Part shown: in pieces, positions 26,261 through 39,539 of the stretch
How positions within the stretch are numbered: position 1 is the stretch's first letter
How the letters are laid out: each line of letters starts with the position of its first letter
From: Diplolepis rosae
Lineage: Eukaryota > Arthropoda > Insecta > Hymenoptera > Diplolepididae
Assembly (NCBI GenBank): GCA_030998225.1
Contig: JAPYXD010000739.1
Coordinates: 682,001 to 746,000 of the forward strand
Length of the DNA stretch: 64,000 bases
Reading direction: 5' to 3'
Notes under the pieces: model-generated
What the model saw: only the letters and a program-made list of their open reading frames with translations
The model's database searches: none
What the model was told of the DNA's origin: nothing
Made by a program: the position numbers and the translations under genes

Positions 26261-27100
26261 ATGCACCAGTTCGCTAAAATTAGAATCTATTGGAACTTTT
26301 TTGAATTTCGAACACTCAGTCTGTCAACAGAAATTCTGTTGCATTTTCAATGACCCCCTTGTCTAGGATAATGCACCAGGACGATAAAATAATAATCTAC
26401 TGGAACTTTTTTTATATTCACATTTAAACGCTATAAAAACAATTAACAATGCATTTTCAATGACCCCGTTGTTTAGGATCAAGCACCAGGTTGCTAAAAT
26501 AATAAGCTATTGGAACTTTTTTTATATTCACATTTAAACGGTATAAAAACAATTTACAGTGGATTTTCAATGGCCCCGTTGTCTAGGATCATGCACCAGA
26601 TTGCTAGAACAATACTTCACAGTAAATTTTTTTATATTCACATTTAAACGTTATGTAATCAATTTACAATGCATTTTCAATGACCCCTTTGTCTAGGATC
26701 ATGATCCAGGTCGCTAAATTAATAATCTACTGGAACTTTTTTTATATACACAATTAAACGTTATAAAAACAATTTACAGTGCATTTTCAATGGCCCCGTT
26801 TTCTAGGATCATGCACCAGATTGCTAAATTAATAATCTACTGGAACTTTTTTTATATACACAATTAAACGTTATAAAAACCATTTACAGTGCATTTACAA
26901 TGGCCCCGTTGTCTAGGATCATGCACCAGTTCGCTAAAATTATAATCTAGTGGAACTTTTTTGAATTTCGAACACTCACTCTTTCAACAGAAATTCTGTT
27001 GCATTTTCAATGACCCCCTTGTCTAGGATAATGCACCAGGTCGCTAAATTAATAATCTACTGGAACTTTTTTTATATACACAATTAAACGTTATAAAAAC
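26260..27100. repeat. Segment sharing monomer order with 8.9-9.4 kb
   Basis: B2 with CAGTCTGTC (about 26,320), then the CGCTATAAAAACAATTAAC monomer, the CGGTATAAAAAC monomer, the GATTGCTAGAAC monomer and the palindrome monomer (26,696) occur in the same order as at 8,941-9,338. The same block also appears near 4,760-5,160 (there with GGTTGCTAAAAC in place of GATTGCTAGAAC) and 15,977-16,370, so it moves as a unit. Confidence 0.65.
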
Positions 27101-29405
27101 CATTTACAGTGCATTTACAATGGCCCCGTTGTCTAGGATCATGCACCAGTTCGCTAAAATTATAATCTAGTGGAACTTTTTTGAATTTCGAACACTTACT
27201 CTTTCAACAGAAATTCTGTTGCATTTTCAATGACCCCCTTGTCTAGGATAATGCACCAGGTCGCTAAATTAATAATCTACTGGAACTTTTTTTATATACA
27301 CAATTAAACGTTACAAAAACCATTTACAGTGCATTTACAATGGCCCCGTTGTCTAGGATCATGCACCAGTTCGCTAAAATTATAATCTAATGGAACTTTT
27401 TGAAATTCGAACACTTAGTCTTTCAACAGAAATTCTATTGCATTTTCAATGACCCCTTTGTCTAGGATCATGCACCAGGTCGCTAAAATGATAATCTAAT
27501 GGAACTTTTATTATATTCCCATTTAAACGTTACAAAAACAATTAACAATGCATTTTCAATGACCCCGTTGTTTAGGATCAAGCACCAGGTTGCTAAAATA
27601 ATAATCTATTGGAACTTTTTTTATATTTACATTTAAACGGTATAAAAACAATTTACAGTGGATTTTCAATGGCCCCGTTGTCTAGGATCATGCACCAGGT
27701 TGCTAAAACAATACTCCACAGGAAATTTTTTTATATTCACATTTAAACGTTATGTAATCAATTTACAATGCATTTTCAATGACCCCTTTGTCTAGGATCA
27801 TGATCCAGGTCGCTAAATTAATAATCTACTGGAACTTTTTTATATACACAATTAAACGTTATAAAAACAATTTACAGTGCATTTTCAATGGCCCCGTTGT
27901 CTAGGATCATGCACCAGTTCGCTAAAATTATAATCTAGTGGAACTTTTTTGAATTTCGAACACTTACTCTTTCAACAGAAATTCTGTTGCATTTTCAATG
28001 ACCCCCTTGTCTAGGATAATGCACCAGGACGCTAAAATAATAATCTACTGGAACTTTTTTTATATTCGCATTTAAACGCTATAAAAACAATTTACAATTC
28101 ATTTTCAATGACCCCGTTGTTTAGGATCAAGCACCAGGTTGCTAAAATAATAATCTATTGGATCTTTTTTTATATTCACATTTAAACGTTATAAAAACAA
28201 TTTACAGTGGATTTTCAATGTCCACGTTGTCTAGGATCATGCACCAGGTTGCTAAAACAATACTCCACAGGAAATTTTTTTATATTCACATTTAAACGTT
28301 ATGTAATCAATTTACAATGCATTTTCAATGACCCCGTTGTTTAGGATCAAGCACCAGGTTGCTAAAACAATACTCCACAGGAAATTTTTTTATATTCACA
28401 TTTAAACGTTATAAAACTAATTTACAATGCATTTTCAATGACCCCGTTGTCTAGGATCATGCACCAGGACGCTAAAATAATAATCTAATGGAGCTTTTTT
28501 GAAATTCGAACACTTAGTCTTTCAACAGAAATTCTATTGCATTTTCAATGACCCCTTTGTCTAGGATCATGCACCAGGTCGCTAAATTAATAATATACTG
28601 GAACTTCTTTTATATACACATTTAAACGTTATAAAAGCAATTTACAGTGCATTTTCAATGGCCCCGTTGTCTAGGATCATGCACCAGGTCGATAAAACTA
28701 TAATCTAGTGGAACTTTTTTGAAATTCAAACACTTATTCTTTCAACAGAACTTCTGTTGCATTTTCAATGACCCCCTTGTCTAGGATCATTCACCAGGTC
28801 GCTAATATAATAATCTACTGGAACTTTTATTATATTCACATTTAAACGTTATAAAAACAATTTACAATGCATTTTCAATGACCCCGTTGTTTAAGATCAA
28901 GCACCAGGTTGCTAAAACAATACTCCACAGGAAATTTTTTTATATTCACATTTAAACGTTATAAAAACAATTTACAATGCATTTTCAATGAACCCGCTGT
29001 CTAGGATCATGCACCAGGACGCTAAAATAATAATCTAATGGAACTTTTTTGAAATTCGAACACTTAGTCTTTCAACAGAAATTCTATTGCATTTTCAATG
29101 ACCCCTTTGTCTAGGATCATGCACCAGGTCGCCAAATTAATAATCTACTGGAACTTTTTTTATAAACACAATTAAACGTTATAAAAACAATTTACAGTGC
29201 ATTTTCAATGGCCCCATTGTCTAGGATCATGCACCAGGTCGCTAAAATTATAATCTAGTGGAACTTTTTTGAATTTCGAACACTCAGTCTTTCAACAGAA
29301 ATTCTGTTGCATTTTCAATGACCCCCTTGTCTAGGATAATGCACCAGGACGCTAAAATAATAATCTACTGGAACTTTTTTTATATTCACATTTAAACGCT
29401 ATAAA
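27100..29405. repeat. 21-mer higher-order repeat (~2.31 kb), copy 1
   Basis: First of three tandem copies. Markers: CACTTACT at 27193, 29501 and 31811; CGCTAAAATG at 27481, 29789 and about 32100; the palindrome at 27795, 30103 and 32414; TATATTCGC at about 28070, 30371 and 32682. The class order is B A B AAAA B AAAA B A B AA B A B A, that is 7 B and 14 A. Copy 1 differs from the others in having GGTTGCTAAAACAATACTCC where they have GATTGCTAGAAC. Confidence 0.9.
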
Positions 29406-31715
29406 AACAATTTACAGTGCATTTACAATGGCCCCGTTGTCTAGGATCATGCACCAGTTCGCTAAAATTATAATCTAGTGGAACTTTTTTGAATTTCGAA
29501 CACTTACTCTTTCAACAGAAATTCTGTTGCATTTTCAATGACCCCCTTGTCTAGGATAATGCACCAGGTCGCTAAATTAATAATCTACTGGAACTTTTTT
29601 TATATACACAATTAAACGTTAAAAAAACCATTTACAGTGCATTTACAATGGCCCCGTTGTCTAGGATCATGCACCAGTTCGCTAAAATTATAATCTAATG
29701 GAACTTTTTGAAATTCGAACACTTAGTCTTTCAACAGAAATTCTATTGCATTTTCAATGACCCCTTTGTCTAGGATCATGCACCAGGTCGCTAAAATGAT
29801 AATCTAATGGAACTTTTATTATATTCCCATTTAAACGTTACAAAAACAATTAACAATGCATTTTCAATGACCCCGTTGTTTAGGATCAAGCACCAGGTTG
29901 CTAAAATAATAATCTATTGGAACTTTTTTTATATTTACATTTAAACGGTATAAAAACAATTTACAGTGGATTTTCAATGGCCCCGTTGTCTAGGATCATG
30001 CACCAGATTGCTAGAACAATACTTCACAGTAAATTTTTTTATATTCACATTTAAACGTTATGTAATCAATTTACAATGCATTTTCAATGACCCCTTAGTC
30101 TAGGATCATGATCCAGGTCGCTAAATTAATAATCTACTGGAACTTTTTTTATATACACAATTAAACGTTATAAAAACAATTTACAGTGCATTTTCAATGG
30201 CCCCGTTGTCTAGGATCATGCACCAGTTCGCTAAAATTATAATCTAGTGGAACTTTTTTGAATTTCGAACAGTCACTCTTTCAACAGAAATTCTGTTGCA
30301 TTTTCAATGACCCCCTTGTCTAGGATAATGCACCAGGACGCTAAAATAATAATCTACTGGAACTTTTTTTATATTCGCATTTAAACGCTATAAAAACAAT
30401 TTACAATTCATTTTCAATGACCCCGTTGTTTAGGATCAAGCACCAGGTTGCTAAAATAATAATCTATTGGATCTTTTTTTATATTCACATTTAAACGTTA
30501 TAAAAACAATTTACAGTGGATTTTCAATGTCCACGTTGTCTAGGATCATGCACCAGGTTGCTAAAACAATACTCCACAGGAAATTTTTTTATATTCACAT
30601 TTAAACGTTATGTAATCAATTTACAATGCATTTTCAATGACCCCGTTGTTTAGGATCAAGCACCAGGTTGCTAAAACAATACTCCACAGGAAATTTTTTT
30701 ATATTCACATTTAAACGTTATAAAACTAATTTACAATGCATTTTCAATGACCCCGTTGTCTAGGATCATGCACCAGGACGCTAAAATAATAATCTAATGG
30801 AGCTTTTTTTGAAATTCGAACACTTAGTCTTTCAACAGAAATTCTATTGCATTTTCAATGACCCCTTTGTCTAGGATCATGCACCAGGTCGCTAAATTAA
30901 TAATATACTGGAACTTCTTTTATATACACATTTAAACGTTATAAAAGCAATTTACAGTGCATTTTCAATGGCCCCGTTGTCTAGGATCATGCACCAGGTC
31001 GATAAAACTATAATCTAGTGGAACTTTTTTGAAATTCAAACACTTATTCTTTCAACAGAACTTCTGTTGCATTTTCAATGACCCCCTTGTCTAGGATCAT
31101 TCACCAGGTCGCTAATATAATAATCTACTGGAACTTTTATTATATTCACATTTAAACGTTATAAAAACAATTTACAATGCATTTTCAATGACCCCGTTGT
31201 TTAAGATCAAGCACCAGGTTGCTAAAACAATACTCCACAGGAAATTTTTTTATATTCACATTTAAACGTTATAAAAACAATTTACAATGCATTTTCAATG
31301 AACCCGCTGTCTAGGATCATGCACCAGGACGCTAAAATAATAATCTAATGGAACTTTTTTGAAATTCGAACACTTAGTCTTTCAACAGAAATTCTATTGC
31401 ATTTTCAATGACCCCTTTGTCTAGGATCATACACCAGGTCGCCAAATTAATAATCTACTGGAACTTTTTTTATAAACACAATTAAACGTTATAAAAACAA
31501 TTTACAGTGCATTTTCAATGGCCCCATTGTCTAGGATCATGCACCAGGTCGCTAAAATTATAATCTAGTGGAACTTTTTGAATTTCGAACACTCAGTCTT
31601 TCAACAGAAATTCTGTTGCATTTTCAATGACCCCCTTGTCTAGGATAATGCACCAGGACGCTAAAATAATAATCTACTGGAACTTTTTTTATATTCACAT
31701 TTAAACGCTATAAAA
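29405..31715. repeat. 21-mer higher-order repeat, copy 2
   Basis: Same 21-monomer order as copies 1 and 3, B units near 29491, 29710, 30259, 30811, 31031, 31361 and 31580. Offsets between copies are 2,308-2,311 bp, and the small differences come from T-run length. Very few substitutions separate it from copy 3 up to about 33,340. Confidence 0.9.
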
Positions 31716-33945
31716 ACAATTTACAGTGCATTTACAATGGCCCCGTTGTCTAGGATCATGCACCAGTTCGCTAAAATTATAATCTAGTGGAACTTTTTTT
31801 GAATTTCGAACACTTACTCTTTCAACAGAAATTCTGTTGCATTTTCAATGACCCCCTTGTCTAGGATAATGCACCAGGTCGCTAAATTAATAATCTACTG
31901 GAACTTTTTTTATATACACAATTAAACGTTAAAAAAACCATTTACAGTGCATTTACAATGGCCCCGTTGTCTAGGATCATGCACCAGTTCGCTAAAATTA
32001 TAATCTAATGGAACTTTTTTGAAATTCGAACACTTAGTCTTTCAACAGAAATTCTATTGCATTTTCAATGACCCCTTTGTCTAGGATCATGCACCAGGTC
32101 GCTAAAATGATAATCTAATGGAACTTTTATTATATTCCCATTTAAACGTTACAAAAACAATTAACAATGCATTTTCAATGACCCCGTTGTTTAGGATCAA
32201 GCACCAGGTCGCTAAAATAATAATCTATGTGAACTTTTTTTATATTTACATTTAAACGGTATAAAAACAATTAACAATGCATTTTCAATGGCCCCGTTGT
32301 CTAGGATCATGCACCAGATTGCTAGAACAATACTTCACAGTAAATTTTTTTATATTCACATTTAAACGTTATGTAATCAATTTACAATGCATTTTCAATG
32401 ACCCCTTTGTCTAGGATCATGATCCAGGTCGCTAAATTAATAATCTACTGGAACTTTTTTTATATACACAATTAAACGTTATAAAAACAATTTACAGTGC
32501 ATTTTCAATGGCCCCGTTGTCTAGGATCATGCACCAGTTCGCTAAAATTATAATCTAGTGGAACTTTTTTGAATTTCGAACAGTCACTCTTTCAACAGAA
32601 ATTCTGTTGCATTTTCAATGACCCCCTTGTCTAGGATAATGCACCAGGACGCTAAAATAATAATCTACTGGAACTTTTTTTATATTCGCATTTAAACGCT
32701 ATAAAAACAATTTACAATTCATTTTCAATGACCCCGTTGTTTAGGATCAAGCACCAGGTTGCTAAAGTAATAATCTATTGGATCTTTTTTTATATTCACA
32801 TTTAAACGTTATAAAAACAATTTACAGTGGATTTTCAATGTCCACGTTGTCTAGGATCATGCACCAGGTTGCTAAAACAATACTCCACAGGAAATTTTTT
32901 TATATTCACATTTAAACGTTATGTAATCAATTTACAATGCATTTTCAATGACCCCGTTGTTTAGGATCAAGCACCAGGTTGCTAAAACAATACTCCACAG
33001 GAAATTTTTTTATATTCACATTTAAACGTTATAAAACTAATTTACAATGCATTTTCAATGACCCCGTTGTCTAGGATCATGCACCAGGACGCTAAAATAA
33101 TAATCTAATGGAGCTTTTTTGAAATTCGAACACTTAGTCTTTCAACAGAAATTCTATTGCATTTTCAATGACCCCTTTGTCTAGGATCATGCACCAGGTC
33201 GCTAAATTAATAATATACTGGAACTTCTTTTATATACACATTTAAACGTTATAAAAGCAATTTACAGTGCATTTTCAATGGCCCCGTTGTCTAGGATCAT
33301 GCACCAGGTCGATAAAACTATAATCTAGTGGAACTTTTTGAAATTCAAACACTTAGTCTTTCAACAGAACTTCTGTTGCATTTTCAATGACCCCCTTGTC
33401 TAGGATCATTCACAAGGTTGCTAATATAATAATCTACTGGAACTTTTATTATATACACATTTAAACGCTATAAAATCAATTTACAATTCATTTTCAATGA
33501 CCCCGTTGTTTAGTATCAAGAACCAGGTTGCTAAAAAAATACTCCACAGGAAATTTTTTTATATTCACATTTAAACGTTATAAAAACAATTTACAATGCA
33601 TTTTCAATGAACCCGCTGTCTAGGATCATGCACCAGGACGCTAAAATAATAATCTAATGGAACTTTTTTGAAATTCGAACACTTAGTCTTTCAACAGAAA
33701 TTCTATTGCATTTTCAATGACCCCTTTGTCTAGGATCATGCACCAGGTCGCCAAATTAATAATCTACTGGAACTTTTTTTATATACACAATTAAACGTTA
33801 TAAAAACAATTTACAGTGCATTTTCAATGGCCCCATTGTCTAGGATCATGCACCAGGTCGCTAAAATTATAATCTAGTGGAACTTTTTTGAATTTCGAAC
33901 ACTCAGTCTTTCAACAGAAATTCTGTTGCATTTTCAATGACCACG
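31715..33945. repeat. 21-mer higher-order repeat, copy 3
   Basis: Third copy, B units near 31801, 32021, 32571, 33121, 33341, 33671 and 33891. A cluster of about ten differences from copy 2 lies at 33,400-33,540 (CACAAGGTTG, TATATACAC, CGCTATAAAATC, TAGTATCAAGAACC). The match ends near 33,945, where CCACGTTGTC replaces CCCCCTTGTC. Confidence 0.87.
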
Positions 33946-34385
33946 TTGTCTAGGATCATGCACCAGGTCGCTAAAATGATAATCTAATGGAACTTCTTTT
34001 ATATTCACATTTAAACGCTATAAAAACAATTTACAATGCATTTTCAATGACCCCGTTGTCTAGGATCATGCACCAGGTCGCTAAAACAATACTCTACAGG
34101 AAATTTTTTTATATTCACATTTAAACGTTATAAAAACAATTTACAATGAATTTTCAATGACCCCATTGTCTAGGATCATGCACCAGGACGCTAAATTAAT
34201 AATCTACTGGAACTTCTTTTATATACACATTTAAACGTTATAAAAGCAATTTACAGTGCATTTTCAATGGCCCCGTTGTCTAGGATCATGCACCAGGTCG
34301 ATAAAACTATAATCTAGTGGAACTTTTTTGAATTTCGAACACTCAGTCTTTCAACAGAAATTCTGTTGCATTTTCAATGACCCCC
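33945..34385. repeat. 4-mer (440-bp) tandem duplication, copy 1
   Basis: The order is a CTAAAATGATAATC monomer, an ACAATACTC(T/C)ACAGG monomer, a GGACGCTAAATTAAT monomer, and the GGTCGATAAAACTATAATC monomer leading into a B2 unit. It repeats 440 bp downstream (33,961 and 34,401; 34,271 and 34,711). Confidence 0.72.
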
Positions 34386-34825
34386 TTGTCTAGGATCATG
34401 CACCAGGTCGCTAAAATGATAATCTAATGGAACTTTTTTTATATTCACATTTAAACACTATAAAAACAATTTACAATGCATTTTCAATGACCCCGTTGTC
34501 TAGGATCATGCACCAGGTCGCTAAAACAATACTCCACAGGAAATTTTTTTATATTCACATTTAAACGTTATAAAAACAATTTACAATGCATTTTCAATGA
34601 CCCCGTTGTCTAGGATCATGCACCAGGACGCTAAATTAATAATCTACTGGAACTTCTTTTATATACACATTTAAACGTTATAAAAGCAATTTACAGTGCA
34701 TTTTCAATGGCCCCGTTGTCTAGGATCATGCACCAGGTCGATAAAACTATAATCTAGTGGAACTTTTTTGAATTTCGAACACTCAGTCTTTCAACAGAAA
34801 TTCTGTTGCATTTTCAATGACCCCC
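34385..34825. repeat. 4-mer (440-bp) tandem duplication, copy 2
   Basis: Second copy of 33,945-34,385. Differences include CACTATAAAAAC for CGCTATAAAAAC near 34,456. A comparable 4-mer duplication sits at the equivalent place in the next 49-mer copy (39,560-40,345). Confidence 0.72.
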
Positions 34826-35854
34826 TTGTCTAGGATAATGCTCCAGGACGCTAAAATAATAATCTACTGGAACTTTTTTTATATTCACATTTAAACGCTA
34901 TAATAACAATTTACAATGCATTTTCAATGACCCCGTCGTCCAGGATCATGCAGCAGGTCGCTAAATTAATAATATACTGGAACTTCTATTATATACACAT
35001 TTAAACGTTATAAAAACAATTTTCAATGCATTTTCAATGACCCCGTTGTCTAGTATCATGCACCAGGTGGCTAAAATAATAATCTAATGGAACTTTTTTG
35101 AAATTCGAACACTTAGTCTTTCAACAGAAATTCTATTGCGTTTTCACTGACCCCCTGGTCTAGGATCATGCACCAGGTCGCTAAATTAATAATATACTGG
35201 AACTTCTTTTATATACACATTTAAACGTTATAAAAACAATTTACAATGGATTTTCAATGACCCCGTTGTCTAGAATCATGCACCAGGTTGCTAAAATAAT
35301 AATCTAATGGAACTTTTTTGAAATTCGAACACTTAGTCTTTCAACAGAAATTCTATTGCGTTTTCACTGACCCCCTTGTCTAGGATCATGCACCAGGTCG
35401 ATAAAATAATAAAATACTGGAACTTCTTTTATATACACATTTAAACGTTATAAAAGCAATTTACAGTGCATTTTCAATGGCCCCGTTGTCTAGGATCATG
35501 CACCAGGTCGATAAAACTATAATCTAGTGGAACTTTTTGAATTTCGAACACTCAGTCTTTCAACAGAAATTCTGTTGCATTTTCAATGACCCCCTTGTCT
35601 AGGATAATGCACCAGGACGCTAAAATAATAATCTACTGGAACTTTTTTTATATTCACATTTAAACGCTATAAAAACAATTTACAATGCATTTTCAATGAC
35701 CCCGTCGTCCAGGATCATGCAGCAGGTCGCTAAAACAATACTCCACAGGAAATTTTTTATATTCACATTTAAACGTTATAAAAACAATTTACAATGCATT
35801 TTCAATGACCCCGTTGTCTAGGATCATGCACCAGGTTGCTAAAATAATAATCTA

Positions 35855-35925
35855 ATTGAACTTTTTTGAAATTCGAAAACTTAGTCTTTCTTCATATATA
35901 CTGTTGCGTTTTGAATGACCCACTT
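35855..35925. repeat. Degenerate B monomer with the dyad destroyed
   Basis: The expected CAACAGAAATTCTGTTG region is replaced by TTCTTCATATATACTGTTG, leaving only the right arm, and the following word is GCGTTTTGAATGACCC. The corresponding B unit in the next 49-mer copy (about 41,265) is normal apart from CAGATATTC, so the damage postdates the duplication or was repaired by conversion. Confidence 0.6.
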
Positions 35926-38900
35926 GTCTAGGATCATGCACCAGGTCGATAAATTAATAATATACTGGAACTTCTTTTATATACACATTTAAACGTTATA
36001 AAAACAATTTACAATGCATTTTCAATGACCCCGTTGTCTAGGATCATGCACCAGGTCGCTAAAATAATAATCTAATGGAACTTTTTTGAAATTCGATCAC
36101 TTCGTCTTTCAACAGAATTTCTGTTGCATTTTCAATGACCCCTTTGTCTAGGATCATGCACCAGGTCGCTAAATTAATAATATACTGGAACTTCTTTTAT
36201 ATACACATTTAAACGTTATAAAAGAAATTTACAGTGCATTTTCAATGGCCCCGTTGTCTAGGATCATGCACCAGGTCGATAAAACTATAATCTAGTGGAA
36301 CTTTTTTGAATTTCGAACACTCAGTCTTTCAACAGAAATTCTGTTGCATTTTCAATGACCCCCTTGTCTAGGATAATGCACCAGGACGCTAAAATAATAA
36401 TCTACTGGAACTTTTTTTATATTGACATTTATACGCTATATAAACAATTTTCAATGTATTTTCAATGACCCCTTTGTCTAGGATCATGATCAAGGTCGCT
36501 AAATTAATAATCTACTGGAACTTTTTTTATATACACAATTAAACGTTATAAAAACAATTTACAATGCATTTTCAATGACCCCGTTGTCTAGGATCATGCA
36601 CCAGGTCGCTAAAATAATAATCTAATTGAACTTTTTGAATTTCGAACACTCAGTCTGTCAACAGAAATTCTGTTGCATTTTCAATGACCCCCTTGTCTAG
36701 GATAATGCACCAGGACGATAAAATAATAATCTACTGGAACTTTTTTTATATTCACATTTAAACGCTATAAAAACAATTAACAATGCATTTTCAATGACCC
36801 CGTTGTTTAGGATCAAGCACCAGGTTGCTAAAATAATAATCTATTGGAACTTTTTTTATATTCACATTTAAACGGTATAAAAACAATTTACAGTGGATTT
36901 TCAATGGCCCCGTTGTCTAGGATCATGCACCAGATTGCTAGAACAATACTTCACAGTAAATTTTTTTTTATATTCACATTTAAACGTTATGTAATCAATT
37001 TACAATGCATTTTCAATGACCCCTTTGTCTAGGATCATGATCAAGGTCGCTAAATTAATAATCTACTGGAACTTTTTTTATATACACAATTAAACGTTAT
37101 AAAAACAATTTACAGTGCATTTTCAATGGCCCCGTTGTCTAGGATCATGCACCAGTTCGCTAAAATTATAATATAGTGGAACTTTTTTGAATTTCGAACA
37201 CTCACTCTTTCAACAGAAATTCTGTTGCATTTTCAATGACCCCCTTGTCTAGGATAATGCACCAGGTCGCTAAAATAATAATCAACTGGAACTTATTTTA
37301 TATACACAATTAAACGTTATAAAAACAATTTACAGTGCATTTACAATGGCCCCGTTGTCTAGGATCATGCACCAGTTCGCTAAAATTATAATCTAATGGA
37401 ACTTTTTTGAAATTCGAACACTTAGTCTTTCAACAGAAATTCTATTGCATTTTCAATGACCCCTTTGTCTAGGATCATGCACCAGGTCGCTAAAATGATA
37501 ATCTAATGGAACTTTTATTATATTCCCATTTAAACGTTATAAAAAAATTAACAATGCATTTTCAATGACCCCGTTGTTTAGGATCAAGCACCAGGTTGCT
37601 AAAATAATAATCTATTGGAACTTTTTTATATTTACATTTAAACGGTATAAAAACAATTTACAATGCATTTTCAATGACCCCGTTGTCTAGGATCATGCAC
37701 CAGGTTGCTAAAAAAATACTCCACAGTAAATTTTTTTATACTCACATTTAAACGTTATAATTACAATTTACAATGCATTTTCAATGACCCCGTTGTCTAG
37801 GATCATGCACCAGGTCGATAAAATAATAATCTACTGGAACTTTTTTTATATTCACATATAAACGTTATAAAAACAATTTACAGTGCATTTTCAATGGCCC
37901 CGTTGTCTAGGATCATGCACCAGGACGCTAAAATAATAATCTAATGGAACTTTTTTGAAATTCGAACACTTAGTCTTTCAACAGAAATTCTATTGCATTT
38001 TCAATGACCCCTTTGTCTAGGATCATGCACCAGGTCGCTAAATTAATAATATACTGGAACTTCTTTTATATACACATTTAAACGTTATAAAAGCAATTTA
38101 CAGTGCATTTTCAATGGCCCCGTTGTCTAGGATCATGCACCAGGTCGATAAAACTATAATCTAGTGGAACTTTTTTGAAATTCAAACACTTAGTCTTTCA
38201 ACAGAACTTCTGTTGCATTTTCAATGACCCCCTTGTCTAGGATCATTCACCAGGTCGCTAAAATAATAATCTACTGGAACTTTTATTATATTCACATTTA
38301 AACGTTATAAAAACAATTTACAATGCATTTTCAATGACCCCGTCGTCTAAGATCAAGCAGCAGGTTGCTAAAACAATACTCCACAGGAAATTTTTTTATA
38401 TCCACAATTAAACGTTATAAGAACAATTTACAATGCATTTTCAATGAAGCCGTTGTCTAGGATCATGCACCAGGTTGCTAAAATAATAATCTAATGGAAC
38501 TTTTTGAAATTCGAACACTTAGTCTTTCAACAGAAATTCTATTGCATTTTCAATGACCCCTTTGTCTAGGATCATGCACCAGGTCGCCAAATTAATAATC
38601 TACTGGAACTTTTTTTATATACACAATTAAACGTTATAAAAACAATTTACAGTGCATTTTCAATGGCCCCGTTGTCTAGGATCATGCACCAGGTCGCTAA
38701 AATTATAATCTAGTGGAACTTTTTTGAATTTCGAACACTCAGTCTTTCAACAGAAATTCTGTTGCATTTTCAATGACCCCCTTGTCTAGGATAATGCTCC
38801 AGGACGCTAAAATAATAATCTACTGGAACTTTTTTTATATTCACATTTAAACGCTATAAAAACAATTTACAATGCATTTTCAATGACCCCGTCGTCCAGG

Positions 38901-39539
38901 ATCATGCAGCAGGTCGCTAAAACAATACTCCACAGGAAATTTTTTTATATTCACATTTAAACGTTATAAAAACAATTTACAATGCATTTTCAATGACCCC
39001 ATTGTCTAGGATCATGCACCAGGACGCTAAATTAATAATCTACTGGAACTTCTTTTATATACACATTTAAACGTTATAAAAGCAATTTACAGTGCATTTT
39101 CAATGGCCCCGTTGTCTAGGATCATGCACCAGTTCGCTAAAATTATAATATAATGGAACTTTTTTGAAATTCGAACACTTAGTCTTTCAACAGAAATTCT
39201 ATTGCATTTTCAATGACCCCTTTGTCTAGGATCATGCACCAGGTCGCTAAAATGATAATCTAATGGAACTTTTATTATATTCCCATTTAAACGTTATGTA
39301 ATCAATTTACAATGCATTTTCAATGACCCCTTTGTCTAGGATCATGATCCAGGTCGATAAATTAATAATCTACTGGAACTTTTTTTATATACACAATTAA
39401 ACGTTATAAAAACAATTTACAGTGCATTTTCAATGGCCCCGTTGTCTAGGATAATGCACCAGGTCGATAAATTAATAATCTACTGGAACTTCTTTTATAT
39501 ACACATTTAAACGTTATAAAAGCAATTTACAGTGCATTT

